From: an uncultured Pelagibacteraceae bacterium
GTDB taxonomy: Bacteria > Pseudomonadota > Alphaproteobacteria > Pelagibacterales > Pelagibacteraceae
Direction of reading: 5' to 3'
NCBI GenBank assembly: GCA_902521355.1
Contig: CABYRT010000004.1
Location: 1-64,000 of the forward strand
Length of the DNA stretch: 64,000 nucleotides
Positions 46,034-56,168 of this stretch are shown here, piece by piece. Both the position numbers and the translations under genes were made by a program. How positions within the stretch are numbered: position 1 is the first letter of the stretch; every line of letters begins with the position of its first letter. The notes under the pieces were generated by a model. It worked only from the letters and a program-made list of their open reading frames with translations, was not told the origin of the DNA and searched no databases.

Positions 46034-47292
46034 TAATTAAGAATATGCATTTTTGATTTTTTTCCAAGTTCTTGTTCAATTCTTAACAATTGGTTATATT
46101 TTGAAACTCTCTCCGATCTTGCTAATGACCCAGTTTTAATCTGATTAGAATCAGTTCCTACAGCAAAATCTGCAATAAATGTATCCTCGCTATCACCAGA
46201 TCTATGTGAAATTATGGTCTTATAACCAATTAATTTTGCAAATTTTATAACCTCAAGTGTTTCTGTGACAGTACCAATTTGATTTAATTTAATTAATATT
46301 GAATTAGCTGAAATATTCAAAAAACCAATTTTCAATCTTTCTAAATTTGTAACAAACAAATCATCCCCAACAATTTGTAATTTATTTTTTGTTTTATTTA
46401 AAAGCTTTGTCCAAGCTGACCAATCATTTTCACCAAATGGGTCTTCGATAGACATAATTTTATATTTTTGCACAAGTCTAAGATAATTTTCTATGGATTC
46501 ATCTACACTGGTGTACTTTTTAGAGTGAATTGAATATTTTTTATTTTTAAGCAACTCATTTGCTGCAACGTCCAGACATATAACTATGTCTTTTCCATTT
46601 TTAAAACCTGATAAATTTATAGCTTTTACTATAAGTTTAAGCGCGCTTTCATTATCATTTATCATTGGAGCAAACCCACCCTCATCTCCTACAGAAGTAG
46701 AATGACCCATTTTCTTGATTAAATCTCTCAATCTATTAATAACGATAAAACACATTCTAACACCTTCAGAAAAAGATTTAGCTTTATCAGGTCTTATCAT
46801 AAACTCTTGTATTCTGAGGCCATTATTTGCATGTGCACCTCCATTAATTATATTCATTAAAGGATAAGGTAATTTAAAATTTTTATTTATTAGCAAATTT
46901 TTATAAATTGGAATTTTTTTAATTTTAGAAGATAATTTTTTGACAGCTATAGAAACTGAAAGAATTGCATTAGCTCCAACTCTTTTTTTTTGTTTTGTTC
47001 CATCAAGCCTTATTAATAAATTATCTATCTTTTCTTGTTGATGAACATTAAAATTTTTTAACTTGTTTGATATTACGTTATTTATAAATTCAACTGGTTT
47101 TAAAACACTTCTTCCAAGATATTTTTTATTATTAATATCTCTTTTTTCAAAAGCTTCGTAAGTTCCAGTTGATGCTCCGGAAGGACAAATTGCTGATGCA
47201 CTCATATCTTTTACAAATACTTCTGTTTCTATAGTTGGATTTCCTCTGCTATCAAAAACTTGTCTTGCAATAACTTTAGAAATTTTAGACAT
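46033..47292 (-). CDS. eno: Enolase
   Basis: A 419-residue glycolytic enzyme converting 2-phosphoglycerate to phosphoenolpyruvate. Motifs: ARQVFDSRGNPTIETEV, GGAHANNGLRIQEFMI, SVGDEGGFAP, SIEDPFGENDW, IVGDDLFVTN and SHRSGDSEDTFIADFAVG. Catalytic Glu, Lys and metal Asp/Glu residues are present. Overlaps kdsA by eight bases. Part of tpiA-secG-pyrG-kdsA-eno-ftsB-lipA. Confidence 0.97.
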   Translation of the reverse strand: MSKISKVIARQVFDSRGNPTIETEVFVKDMSASAICPSGASTGTYEAFEKRDINNKKYLGRSVLKPVEFINNVISNKLKNFNVHQQEKIDNLLIRLDGTKQKKRVGANAILSVSIAVKKLSSKIKKIPIYKNLLINKNFKLPYPLMNIINGGAHANNGLRIQEFMIRPDKAKSFSEGVRMCFIVINRLRDLIKKMGHSTSVGDEGGFAPMINDNESALKLIVKAINLSGFKNGKDIVICLDVAANELLKNKKYSIHSKKYTSVDESIENYLRLVQKYKIMSIEDPFGENDWSAWTKLLNKTKNKLQIVGDDLFVTNLERLKIGFLNISANSILIKLNQIGTVTETLEVIKFAKLIGYKTIISHRSGDSEDTFIADFAVGTDSNQIKTGSLARSERVSKYNQLLRIEQELGKKSKMHILN

Positions 47293-48118
47293 TATTTTTT
47301 TTTATTAGATTATCTATTTCTACAATCTGATTAATAAGATTATCTAATTTATTAAGCGGAACCATATTTGGCCCATCAGAAGGAGCATTATCAGGATCTT
47401 GATGTGTCTCTATAAAAATAGCAGCAACACCCACTGCAACAGCTGCTCTAGATAAATGTTCAACAAATTCTCTTTGTCCTCCACTTTTGTCTCCTTGACC
47501 ACCTGGTTGCTGAACTGAATGAGTGGCATCAAAAACAATCGGATAACCATTTTTTGTCATTATGGGTATTGATCTCATATCTGTTACTAAAGTATTATAT
47601 CCAAAACTAGCCCCTCTCTCTGTTACAAGGATATTATTATTTCCTGACTCAGATATTTTTTTTGTTACATTTACCATATCCCATGGAGCTAAAAACTGAC
47701 CCTTTTTCACATTGATAATTTTTTTTGTTTTTGCAGCGGCAACTAATAAATCTGTTTGTCGACATAAGAATGCAGGAATTTGTAAAACGTCAACATGTGG
47801 CGCAACAATTGAGCATTGCTCCTCATTGTGAATATCAGTAAGGACAGGGACTTTTATTTGATTTTTTATTTTATCAAAAACTGGTAAAGATTTTTCTAAT
47901 CCAGCTCCTCTTTTACCTTTAAGACTTGTTCTATTAGCTTTATCAAATGATGTTTTGTATATAAATCCAATTTCATATTTGTCAGTAATATTTTTAATTT
48001 CCCCTGCCATGTCCAAAGCATGTTGCTCAGTTTCTAGTTGGCATGGTCCTGCTATTAAACAAATTTTATTTGAGTTAGAAATATTTATATCCTGACACTT
48101 AATAATTCTATTTTCCAT
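47285..48118 (-). CDS. kdsA: 3-deoxy-8-phosphooctulonate (KDO8P) synthase
   Basis: A 277-residue aldolase-like enzyme joining PEP and arabinose-5-phosphate in Kdo synthesis for lipopolysaccharide. It shows IAGPCQLETEQHALDMA, YKTSFDKANRTS, VPVLTDIHNEEQC, TERGASFGYNTLVTDMRSIP and FDATHSVQQPGG. Overlaps the pyrG end by 11 bases. The window also carries lipid A genes, consistent with a normal outer membrane. Confidence 0.97.
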   Translation of the reverse strand: MENRIIKCQDINISNSNKICLIAGPCQLETEQHALDMAGEIKNITDKYEIGFIYKTSFDKANRTSLKGKRGAGLEKSLPVFDKIKNQIKVPVLTDIHNEEQCSIVAPHVDVLQIPAFLCRQTDLLVAAAKTKKIINVKKGQFLAPWDMVNVTKKISESGNNNILVTERGASFGYNTLVTDMRSIPIMTKNGYPIVFDATHSVQQPGGQGDKSGGQREFVEHLSRAAVAVGVAAIFIETHQDPDNAPSDGPNMVPLNKLDNLINQIVEIDNLIKKNNV

Positions 48119-49730
48119 GATAATTTTTTGAAGCTTTTATAAAAGATTTAAATAATGGATGTGGTGATAATGGTCTTGATTTAAACTCTGGATGAAATTG
48201 AACGCCAATAAACCAGGGATGATTTTTTAATTCAATTATTTCAGGTAATTTATTATCTGGAGACATGCCTGAAAATATTAATCCTTTTTTTTCAAATTTT
48301 GATCTTTGGTTGTTATTAACTTCATATCTATGTCTGTGTCTTTCTTTAATTTCATTTAATTTATAAATCTTTTTTATGGCAGAATTATTTTTTAATTTAG
48401 CTACATAAAGACCTAATCTCATTGTACCGCCTAAGTTTTTTTCTGTACCCTTAAAAACTTTTCCATTTTTGTTCCATTCATGGATTAATCCAATAACAGG
48501 GTAGCATTTTTTATCAAGCTCTGTAGAACCAGCATTTTTTATATTTAATTTGTTTCTGGCAAATTCAATAATTGCCATTTGCATACCAAAACAAATACCA
48601 AAAAAGGGTATTTTTCTTTCTCTTGCATATTTAATTGCTGCAATCTTACCCTCTGTTCCTCTTTTACCAAATCCACCTGGAATTAATATTCCTGAAACAC
48701 TTCTAAGTTTTTTGCTTATTTCATTTTTTTTTAGTTTATCAGATTCAATTCTTACTAAATTAACTTTTACATTATTTGCTATGCCGCCGTGTGTTAATGC
48801 TTCATCTAAAGATTTATATGCATCTTTTAAGTTTACATATTTACCAATTATTCCAATATTAATTACTTTATTATTTTTCAGAACAGTTGAAGTAATTTTT
48901 CTCCATGGATTTAAATTGGGTTTCTTTTTTGATTTTATTTTAAAATATTTTAAAACTTGTTTATCTAATTTTTGGTTATAAAAACTAATTGGTGCCTCAT
49001 AAATTGTTCTAACATCAACAGTCTCAATAACGTTTTCAATATCAACATTACAAAATAAAGATATTTTTTTTCTTTGCTCTAAAGGTATATGTTGCTCTGA
49101 TCTACATATAACAATATCCGGCTGTATACCGATACTTCTTAATTCTTTAACACTATGTTGTGTAGGTTTGGTTTTTATCTCATCAGAAGATTTCATAAAA
49201 GGAACTAATGTTAAGTGAACAAATAATGTTCTAGACCTTCCATGATCGTTTGAGAATTGTCTTATGGCTTCTAGAAACGGTAAACTTTCTATGTCACCAA
49301 CAGTTCCACCAATTTCACAAATTACAAAATCTTCATTAATAATGTCTTTGCTAATAAATTTTTTTATTCTATCTGTTATGTGTGGTATGACTTGAACTGT
49401 CTTACCTAGATAGCCCCCTTGTCTCTCTTTTTTTATCACATCGCTATAAATTTTACCTGTAGTAATATTATCCGATTGTTTTGATGATATATTTGTGAAT
49501 CTTTCGTAATGTCCTAAATCTAAGTCAGTTTCTGCACCATCATCAGTAACAAATACCTCTCCATGTTGAAAAGGACTCATTGTTCCAGGATCAACATTTA
49601 AATATGGATCCATTTTACGTATCCTGACTTTATAACCTTGTGACTTTAATAAATATGCAAGTGATGCTGAGGATAATCCTTTTCCAAGTGATGATACCAC
49701 GCCGCCAGTGACAAAGATATATCGCGCCAT
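48108..49730 (-). CDS. pyrG: CTP synthase
   Basis: A 540-residue enzyme aminating UTP to CTP. The N-terminal synthetase half begins ARYIFVTGGVVSSLGKGLSS with the P-loop and has MDPYLNVDPGTMSPFQHGEV. The C-terminal glutaminase half has GICFGMQMAIIEFARN (nucleophile Cys) and VQFHPEFKSRP. Full length. It follows secG by 40 bases. Confidence 0.98.
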   Translation of the reverse strand: MARYIFVTGGVVSSLGKGLSSASLAYLLKSQGYKVRIRKMDPYLNVDPGTMSPFQHGEVFVTDDGAETDLDLGHYERFTNISSKQSDNITTGKIYSDVIKKERQGGYLGKTVQVIPHITDRIKKFISKDIINEDFVICEIGGTVGDIESLPFLEAIRQFSNDHGRSRTLFVHLTLVPFMKSSDEIKTKPTQHSVKELRSIGIQPDIVICRSEQHIPLEQRKKISLFCNVDIENVIETVDVRTIYEAPISFYNQKLDKQVLKYFKIKSKKKPNLNPWRKITSTVLKNNKVINIGIIGKYVNLKDAYKSLDEALTHGGIANNVKVNLVRIESDKLKKNEISKKLRSVSGILIPGGFGKRGTEGKIAAIKYARERKIPFFGICFGMQMAIIEFARNKLNIKNAGSTELDKKCYPVIGLIHEWNKNGKVFKGTEKNLGGTMRLGLYVAKLKNNSAIKKIYKLNEIKERHRHRYEVNNNQRSKFEKKGLIFSGMSPDNKLPEIIELKNHPWFIGVQFHPEFKSRPLSPHPLFKSFIKASKNYHGK

Positions 49731-49770
49731 GGAAGTATCTTATAGACCTAAAACTTAAAAATTCAAAGTA

Positions 49771-50070
49771 TTAATTATTGCTATCTGGAACCTTTGGAGC
49801 ATCATCAGTTTCCTCTATTTTATCTAAAACTGATGTTGTGGGCGTTAATTCACCTCTAGAAAGAATCGTTAAACACAGACTGCATATTATAAATAGAGTA
49901 GCAATTATTGCTGTAGCTTTAGTTAAAAAATTTCCTGCAGATCTTGAAAGCATAAAGTTATCTTGAGACACTCCAATGCCTAATGCGCCACCCTCAGATT
50001 TTTGAAATAGAACTAAGACAACTAGAATAGCCGCAAGAATAATATTAATTATTAATAGTATATTTTCCAC
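49771..50070 (-). CDS. secG: Protein translocase subunit SecG
   Basis: A 99-residue SecG with two membrane helices (about 2-22 and 50-70). The intervening cytosolic loop is FQKSEGGALGIGVSQDNFML, a family signature; the C-terminus is short and acidic. It is five bases after tpiA, the usual tpiA-secG-pyrG order. Confidence 0.93.
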   Translation of the reverse strand: MENILLIINIILAAILVVLVLFQKSEGGALGIGVSQDNFMLSRSAGNFLTKATAIIATLFIICSLCLTILSRGELTPTTSVLDKIEETDDAPKVPDSNN

Positions 50071-50075
50071 GAGGT

Positions 50076-50825
50076 TTAATTAGTTGATTTTTTAATTATA
50101 TCAATAAAATTTTTTGCTCTCAAAGAAGCGCTTCCTATTAAAAATCCTTTTAAATCATTAATTTTTTTTAACTCTGAAACATTTTTTGAATTAACAGATC
50201 CTCCATAGATAATTTTGCGTTTTTGATTTTTTTTTAATTTACTAATTATATTATTTATATCTCTAAAGTTTTTTCTTAATTCAGATGATTTTGGTATTTT
50301 TCCAGTTCCGATGGACCATCTAGGTTCATATGCAAAAATAATATTATTAATTTTTTTTATATTCTTTAATGCAATGGTTATTTGTCTTTTAAGTACTGAG
50401 AGGGTTTTATTATTTTTTTTTTCTTTATATGTTTCCCCAATACAAAGAATTACCTTTAATTTTTCTTTAAGTGCTGAATGAATTTTTTTATTTATTAGTA
50501 TATCATTTTCCTGATTTCTAATTTCAGAATGACCAACAATTACGTACTCGCCTCCTGCTGACTTAATTAATTTAGAATTAACAGATCCTGTAAATGCACC
50601 ATAATCATTTAATTGAGATAGGTTCTGAGCACCTACTTTAATTTTAGTGTTTTTTACTTTATTTTTAACCGATGAAATTAGGGTAAATGGTGGACAGTAA
50701 ATAATTTGATTTTTTTTATTTTTTGATTGTTTTAAAAATTTTATGGTTTTATTGATGCCAGAGATGTGACTTTTTTCTCCATTCATCTTCCAATTAGCTA
50801 TAAAGATCATATTATTATTTGTCAT
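50076..50825 (-). CDS. tpiA: Triosephosphate isomerase
   Basis: A 249-residue TIM barrel. Catalytic residues appear in FIANWKMNG (Lys), VIVGHSEIR (His, with the usual Arg-Arg altered to Ile-Arg) and FAYEPRWSIGTGKIP (Glu). The phosphate loop is IIYGGSVNS. It interconverts dihydroxyacetone phosphate and glyceraldehyde 3-phosphate. It begins the minus-strand operon and is divergent from ppiD. Confidence 0.96.
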   Translation of the reverse strand: MTNNNMIFIANWKMNGEKSHISGINKTIKFLKQSKNKKNQIIYCPPFTLISSVKNKVKNTKIKVGAQNLSQLNDYGAFTGSVNSKLIKSAGGEYVIVGHSEIRNQENDILINKKIHSALKEKLKVILCIGETYKEKKNNKTLSVLKRQITIALKNIKKINNIIFAYEPRWSIGTGKIPKSSELRKNFRDINNIISKLKKNQKRKIIYGGSVNSKNVSELKKINDLKGFLIGSASLRAKNFIDIIKKSTN

Positions 50826-50882
50826 CTTAGATAATTTAATTTATAGGTTTGTTTTTTATAATCAATATATAAAGAATTACTC

Positions 50883-52301
50883 ATGTTGGGAAAATTAAGA
50901 GGTTTTACAAATAGTAAATTGGCGGGTGTCCTCGTGGCTATAATAATTGTTCCTTTTGTTTTTTGGGGAATGGGAAGTGTCTTTAGTGGCGGGAATACAA
51001 ATAATATTGCTAAGATAAATAATAATTCAATTTCAACAAAAGACTTCATTGATCATATAAACCGATCAAGAATTAATCCTGATTATATAAAAGAAAATTT
51101 AGATAATAACATCTTAGAAAGAATTTTGAGCGATCTTATATCAAAAGATTTAATGTCAATGGAGTATAAAGATTTAAATGTAAAAGTATCAGATAGATCA
51201 TTAAAATTAAATTTACAAAACGACATAAATTTTCTTGATGATAACAAAAATTTTTCAAGATTAAAATATGAAAAATTTCTTTTAGAGAATAATATTATTG
51301 CAGCTGAATTTGAAAATAGATTAAAAAATTCTCAGTTAAGAAAAAGACTATTTGATTATATTGGTGGTGGTATTAAATCACCCTATTATCTACAAAATAA
51401 AGTTTACGTAGATGAGAACAAAAAAATAAATATTCAATACTATGATCTTGAATATGCTTATGATAAAAATATTTCAGACGATGAAATTAATAATTATATA
51501 ATCGAAAATGAGGAAAACTTAAAAGAAGCATACATTAATTTTAGTTATGCTAAAGTTGAACCCTCAAATCTAATTGAAATCAACGAATTTAACGAAGATT
51601 TTTACAAAAAAATTGATGAAATAGAAAATGATATATTAAATGAAGTTTCTTTAGAAGATATCGCTAGAAAAAATGAAATAAAATTGCAAAAAAGAGACAA
51701 TTTTAAGTTCGTAAATGAGGATGACGTATTAAAAGAAATTTACGAAAATAAAGAAAAAAAAGAAATAGTTTTAAAAGATAAAGACAATTACTTTTTACTA
51801 TATCAGATTACAAAAATAAATAATTTACTACCAAATAAAAATGATACATCCTTCAGAGATAAAGTTAAAAATAGAATTTTATTAAAGAAAAAATTTGATC
51901 TTAATAAAAATTTATTTGAAAAAATTCAAAATAAAGATTTTATTGACGCCGACTTTTACAATCTAGTAAAAAATAAAGAAAGTATAAATTCAGGAATAAT
52001 TAATTCAATTAATGATGATAGTTTATTTGATGAAACATCTTTAAAGCTTATTTATGAATTGCCAAAAAATAGTTTTGTTATGGTTTCAAATAGAGCTAAT
52101 AATATATTTTTAGCAAAAATTAATCAGATTACCTATGAAAATTTAAAAAGCACAAATGAAAATATTCAAGAATATTTAGCTAAAACAAATATGAATTTGA
52201 TTGATGATATTTATAGTTCCTATGATACATCACTTAACTCCAAGTATGAAGTTAAAATTTTTAATAACAATATAGATCGAATAAAAGATTATTTTAAATA
52301 A
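50883..52301 (+). CDS. ppiD: SurA_N/PpiD-like periplasmic chaperone
   Basis: A 472-residue protein with one N-terminal membrane anchor (about 12-32) followed by a SurA_N-type chaperone region (INNNSISTKDFIDHINRSR, ILSDLISKDLMSMEY). A recognisable parvulin isomerase core is not obvious, and it is shorter than E. coli PpiD (623). It would help outer-membrane or secreted proteins fold at the inner membrane. The ppiD-trpE adjacency is common in alphaproteobacteria; the stop overlaps the trpE ATG by one base. Confidence 0.82.
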   Translation: MLGKLRGFTNSKLAGVLVAIIIVPFVFWGMGSVFSGGNTNNIAKINNNSISTKDFIDHINRSRINPDYIKENLDNNILERILSDLISKDLMSMEYKDLNVKVSDRSLKLNLQNDINFLDDNKNFSRLKYEKFLLENNIIAAEFENRLKNSQLRKRLFDYIGGGIKSPYYLQNKVYVDENKKINIQYYDLEYAYDKNISDDEINNYIIENEENLKEAYINFSYAKVEPSNLIEINEFNEDFYKKIDEIENDILNEVSLEDIARKNEIKLQKRDNFKFVNEDDVLKEIYENKEKKEIVLKDKDNYFLLYQITKINNLLPNKNDTSFRDKVKNRILLKKKFDLNKNLFEKIQNKDFIDADFYNLVKNKESINSGIINSINDDSLFDETSLKLIYELPKNSFVMVSNRANNIFLAKINQITYENLKSTNENIQEYLAKTNMNLIDDIYSSYDTSLNSKYEVKIFNNNIDRIKDYFK

Positions 52302-53758
52302 TGCTTAATATAAGCCTTAAACAATTTAAGATTAATCATAAAAAAAAAATAAACCAAATACTCTATTTATCCTTGGATAGTGATGGTTCTAAAGAAATAA
52401 TAAATTTAATAAATAATTTCTTTACTGAGAAAAATGCTTTTGTATTTGAGTCAGTAGAAAAAGGATTTATTAAAGGTAGATATACGATTTTTGGAAAAAA
52501 TCCTGATAAAATTTGGGAATTTAACAACAATGTGAGTAAGATATACTTTGACAACAAAGTTAAAATTTTAAAAGGTAGTGCAAAAAAAAATATAGAAAAT
52601 GTTATTGAAAGTTTTAAATTTAAAATTCCTAGAGAATTACCCTCAATTAGCTCCATAATATCAGGATACTTTTCATATGACATTATTAGATATCTAGAAA
52701 ATATTCCTAATAAAAATAGAGATGATTTAAAATTACCTGATGCTAGAATTATCAGACCAAGAGAATTAATAATACATGATAATATAAAAAAGAAATTATA
52801 TTTTATTATTAATGTTTTTTGTGATGAAAAAATAAATAATTATCAAATAAGGTATGAAAAAATAATTAGTCAAATTGAGAATTTAATTTTTTTATCGAAT
52901 TATAATAATTCGTATCTAGATAAAATTAATAAAAAAGTTAAAACAAAAGTAAAATCAAATATTTCTAAACAAAAATTTTTATCAAATGTAAAGAAGGCTA
53001 AAAAATATATTAAAATTGGAGACATATTTCAGGTAGTTCTAAGTCAAAGATTTGAAACCAAATTAAGTAAAAATCCAATAGAAATTTATAAAAAATTAAG
53101 GAAAACGAACCCTTCTCCTTTTATGTATTTTTTTAATTTTAAAGATTTTCAAATTATTGGAGCTAGTCCAGAAATACTTGTTAGGTTAAGAAATAATAAA
53201 GTCACTATTAGACCGATTGCCGGAACAAGACCAAGGGGGAAAAATAAAAAACAAGATTTATTTTTTGAAAAAGATTTACTGAATGACAAAAAAGAGCTTT
53301 CTGAACATTTAATGCTTCTTGATTTAGGAAGAAACGATACTGGAAAAGTATCAAAGATTAATACTGTCAAAGTGACTGAAAGTTTTTCAGTAGAAAGATA
53401 TTCTCATGTCATGCATATTGTATCCAATGTTGAAGGAGTATTTAATAATAAATACTCAAAATTTGAAACTATGTTGTCTGGATTTCCAGCTGGAACAGTA
53501 TCTGGGGCTCCAAAAATTAGAGCAATGGAGATAATAGATGAGCTAGAGACAACTAAAAGAAAAGTTTATGCCGGTGGAATTGGATATTTTTCAGCAAATG
53601 GTGAATTTGATACATGTATTGCACTTAGAACTGCAGTAGCTAAAAATAAGAAATTTTATGTGCAATCTGGTGCTGGAATAGTTGCAGATAGTAAACCACA
53701 AAACGAATATCTTGAAACAGTTAATAAAGCAAAGGCTCTATTAAAAGCAATTGAGTAA
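52301..53758 (+). CDS. trpE: Anthranilate synthase component I
   Basis: A 485-residue chorismate-utilising enzyme that makes anthranilate with TrpG. The N-terminal half has FESVEKGFIKGRYTIFG, a version of the tryptophan-binding ES element. The chorismate domain has GDIFQVVLSQRFE, IRPIAGTRPRGK, DLGRNDTGKV, SGAPKIRAMEIIDELE and VQSGAGIVADS. No leader peptide or attenuator is possible because it overlaps ppiD. Distinguishing TrpE from PabB rests on the trp neighbours. Confidence 0.95.
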   Translation: MLNISLKQFKINHKKKINQILYLSLDSDGSKEIINLINNFFTEKNAFVFESVEKGFIKGRYTIFGKNPDKIWEFNNNVSKIYFDNKVKILKGSAKKNIENVIESFKFKIPRELPSISSIISGYFSYDIIRYLENIPNKNRDDLKLPDARIIRPRELIIHDNIKKKLYFIINVFCDEKINNYQIRYEKIISQIENLIFLSNYNNSYLDKINKKVKTKVKSNISKQKFLSNVKKAKKYIKIGDIFQVVLSQRFETKLSKNPIEIYKKLRKTNPSPFMYFFNFKDFQIIGASPEILVRLRNNKVTIRPIAGTRPRGKNKKQDLFFEKDLLNDKKELSEHLMLLDLGRNDTGKVSKINTVKVTESFSVERYSHVMHIVSNVEGVFNNKYSKFETMLSGFPAGTVSGAPKIRAMEIIDELETTKRKVYAGGIGYFSANGEFDTCIALRTAVAKNKKFYVQSGAGIVADSKPQNEYLETVNKAKALLKAIE

Positions 53759-53760
53759 TT

Positions 53761-54324
53761 ATGAAAATAATTTTAATTGATAACTATGATAGTTTTACAT
53801 TTAATTTATATCATTACATATCTAAGTTTTGTCAAAATGTAGACGTAGTAAGAAATGATAGAATTAATACAAAAGAAATATTAAAGAAAAAATATAATAA
53901 AATTGTGATATCACCAGGTCCCGGTAATCCCGATCAAGCTGGAAACTGTCTATCAATAGTAAATGAATTGTATAATAAAATTCCAATACTTGGGGTTTGT
54001 TTAGGTCATCAAATTATAGGTCAAATATTTGGATCTAAAATTATTCAGGCTAAAGAATTGGTTCATGGAAAAACAAGTAAAATAATTTCAAAAAATATAG
54101 GGATTTTAAAAGGAATACCAAAAATATTTGAGGCAACTAGATACCATAGTTTAATAATCGATAAGAAAACACTTTCTAAAAATTTAGAAATTACAGCTAT
54201 GACCTCAGATGGAATAATTATGGGTGTTAAACATAGAATTTATGATGTTCATGGAGTACAATTTCATCCTGAAAGTATAAAGACAAAAGTTGGTTTAAAA
54301 ATTTTAAAAAATTTTATTAAATAA
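53761..54324 (+). CDS. trpG: Anthranilate synthase component II (glutamine amidotransferase)
   Basis: A 187-residue class I amidotransferase giving ammonia to TrpE. It has LIDNYDSFTFNLYHYI, SPGPGNPDQAG, the nucleophile Cys in LGVCLGHQIIGQIFG and the catalytic His/Glu in VQFHPESI. It may also serve p-aminobenzoate synthesis (PabA). Two bases after trpE and directly abutting trpD. Confidence 0.96.
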   Translation: MKIILIDNYDSFTFNLYHYISKFCQNVDVVRNDRINTKEILKKKYNKIVISPGPGNPDQAGNCLSIVNELYNKIPILGVCLGHQIIGQIFGSKIIQAKELVHGKTSKIISKNIGILKGIPKIFEATRYHSLIIDKKTLSKNLEITAMTSDGIIMGVKHRIYDVHGVQFHPESIKTKVGLKILKNFIK

Positions 54325-55317
54325 ATGGAAAAATATTTAAAAAAACTTGAATTAAATGAAAATTTAACATTACAAGAAAGTGTTGGTGCTTTTGAAATTT
54401 TGATGAATGGAAAAGCTAAAGATAATGAAATTTATAAATTTTTAACTCTGCTCTCTAAAAAGGGTGAAGTTTCAACAGAAATAGCAGGTGGTGTCTCGGT
54501 ACTTAGAAATAAAGCGAAAAAAGTTAATGTAGATGACTGCATAGATACCTGTGGAACAGGCGGGGATGGCAAGGATACACTAAACATATCTACTGCTTCC
54601 GCATTATTACTTTCAAGTATGGGTATTAATGTAGCAAAACATGGTAATAAAGCAGTTTCATCAAAATGTGGATCTGCAGATGTTTTGGAAGCATTAAATA
54701 TAAATATTAATTTTGAGCCCAAAGATATCGAGAACCAAATAAAAAAAAATCATTTTGGATTTATGTTTGCTCCAAATTATCATAGCGCAATGAAATATGT
54801 TGGTCCAACCAGAAAAAAAATTGGGAGGAGAACAATTTTTAATATGATTGGTCCTTTGAGCAGTCCAGCAAATGTTGAAAAACAAGTTGTGGGAGTTTTT
54901 AATAAAAAACTTCTAGATATATTTGCTAGTGCTTTGAAAGATTTAAATATTAAATTTGCTTGGATTGTTAATAGCAATGATGGTTTAGACGAAATATCGC
55001 CATATGATAAAACTATCGTTAAACAATTAAGAAATGGGGAAATTAATGAAATGATTATTGATCCTAAAGAATTAAATGTAAATGCTGAAGGTTTTGATAA
55101 GATAGTTGGCAACGATGCAAAATTTAATTCGCAAAAAATTATAGATATATTTAAAGGTAATGATGATGACTTTTCCAAAGCAGTATCATTAAATGCTGCA
55201 GCTGGTTTAATAATATCCGAAAGAGAATATAATTTTAAACATGCGTATGAAAAAGCAAGGGATCATTTATTATCAGGAAAAACATATTTACATTTAGAAA
55301 AATTGAGAAATGTCTGA
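54325..55317 (+). CDS. trpD: Anthranilate phosphoribosyltransferase
   Basis: A 330-residue enzyme transferring phosphoribose to anthranilate. The signature GTGGDGKDTLNISTASALLL, KHGNKAVSSKCGSADVLEAL and IFNMIGPLSSPANVEKQVVG are all present. Overlaps trpC by eight bases. The several minus-strand ORFs within it are shadows. Confidence 0.97.
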   Translation: MEKYLKKLELNENLTLQESVGAFEILMNGKAKDNEIYKFLTLLSKKGEVSTEIAGGVSVLRNKAKKVNVDDCIDTCGTGGDGKDTLNISTASALLLSSMGINVAKHGNKAVSSKCGSADVLEALNININFEPKDIENQIKKNHFGFMFAPNYHSAMKYVGPTRKKIGRRTIFNMIGPLSSPANVEKQVVGVFNKKLLDIFASALKDLNIKFAWIVNSNDGLDEISPYDKTIVKQLRNGEINEMIIDPKELNVNAEGFDKIVGNDAKFNSQKIIDIFKGNDDDFSKAVSLNAAAGLIISEREYNFKHAYEKARDHLLSGKTYLHLEKLRNV

Positions 55318-56101
55318 GAATATATTAGAAAAAATAATTAATAAAAAAAGAAATAAAATTCAAATTTTAAAAAAAGATATTTCAATAAATTCTCTAAATG
55401 AGAAAATTACAAATCTAAAAAATTATATAAATTTTAAAGAAAAAATACTCAATAATATAAATAACGATAAAATCTCTATTATTGCAGAGATTAAAAAAGC
55501 CAGCCCTTCAGCTGGTATAATTATTGAAAATTATAACCCTGTTGAAATTGCCAATATATACTTAAAAAATAATGTAACTTGCCTGTCAGTTTTAACTGAA
55601 GAAGATTTTTTTTTGGGAAACTTAATTCATATTAGTAAAATTAAACAAAAAATAAATTTACCTATTTTATGTAAAGATTTTTTTGTTGATAAATTTCAAG
55701 TACATCTTTCTAGGAGTTATGGTGCTGATGCCATTTTAATAATTTTAGCTGGCGTTGATGAAGAAACCGCAGATGAGTTGTATGAAGAAGCAGAGAAACT
55801 TAAAATGTCTGTAATTATTGAAGTTCACACTGTTGAAGAGGCCAAAAAATCTCTAAAGTACAAAGATGCACTAATAGGTATAAACAATAGGAATTTAAAA
55901 ACACTAAAAACAGATATAAATACAACTTATGATATTCATAATATTTTAATTAATCATGACGGACCTTTAATTTCAGAGAGTGGAATAAAAAACAAAGAAG
56001 ATGTTTTGAAAATAGCCTCAGAAACTAAAATAAAAACATTTCTTATTGGTGAATCAATTTTAAAAAATTTAGAAAATAATAATATTTTTTCTATTTTATA
56101 A
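55310..56101 (+). CDS. trpC: Indole-3-glycerol phosphate synthase
   Basis: A 263-residue TIM barrel closing the indole ring. Motifs: IAEIKKASPSAGII (catalytic Lys and Glu), LPILCKDFFVDKFQV, EVHTVEEAKKSL, IGINNRNLKTLKTD and SESGIKNKED. Not fused to trpF. The next gene is lexA; the moaC-moeA genes that often lie between in other alphaproteobacteria are absent. Confidence 0.96.
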   Translation: MSENILEKIINKKRNKIQILKKDISINSLNEKITNLKNYINFKEKILNNINNDKISIIAEIKKASPSAGIIIENYNPVEIANIYLKNNVTCLSVLTEEDFFLGNLIHISKIKQKINLPILCKDFFVDKFQVHLSRSYGADAILIILAGVDEETADELYEEAEKLKMSVIIEVHTVEEAKKSLKYKDALIGINNRNLKTLKTDINTTYDIHNILINHDGPLISESGIKNKEDVLKIASETKIKTFLIGESILKNLENNNIFSIL

Positions 56102-56147
56102 AAAAAGTATTGAATTTGTTGGTTTTTTAACTCTTGTTTAACTGAAA

Positions 56148-56162
56148 GAACTTTTATAGAAC
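56148..56162. promoter_or_regulatory. SOS box (LexA operator) 1
   Basis: GAACTTTTATAGAAC is an exact match to the alphaproteobacterial LexA site GAAC-N7-GAAC. It lies 22 bases before the lexA start, consistent with autoregulation. Confidence 0.88.
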
Positions 56163-56168
56163 ATTCAT

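Noticed and set aside
48550-48981. 143-residue plus-strand ORF opposite pyrG
   Set aside because: Antisense shadow of conserved CTP synthase codons.
54432-55178. Several minus-strand ORFs opposite trpD
   Set aside because: Antisense shadows; trpD is full length and conserved.
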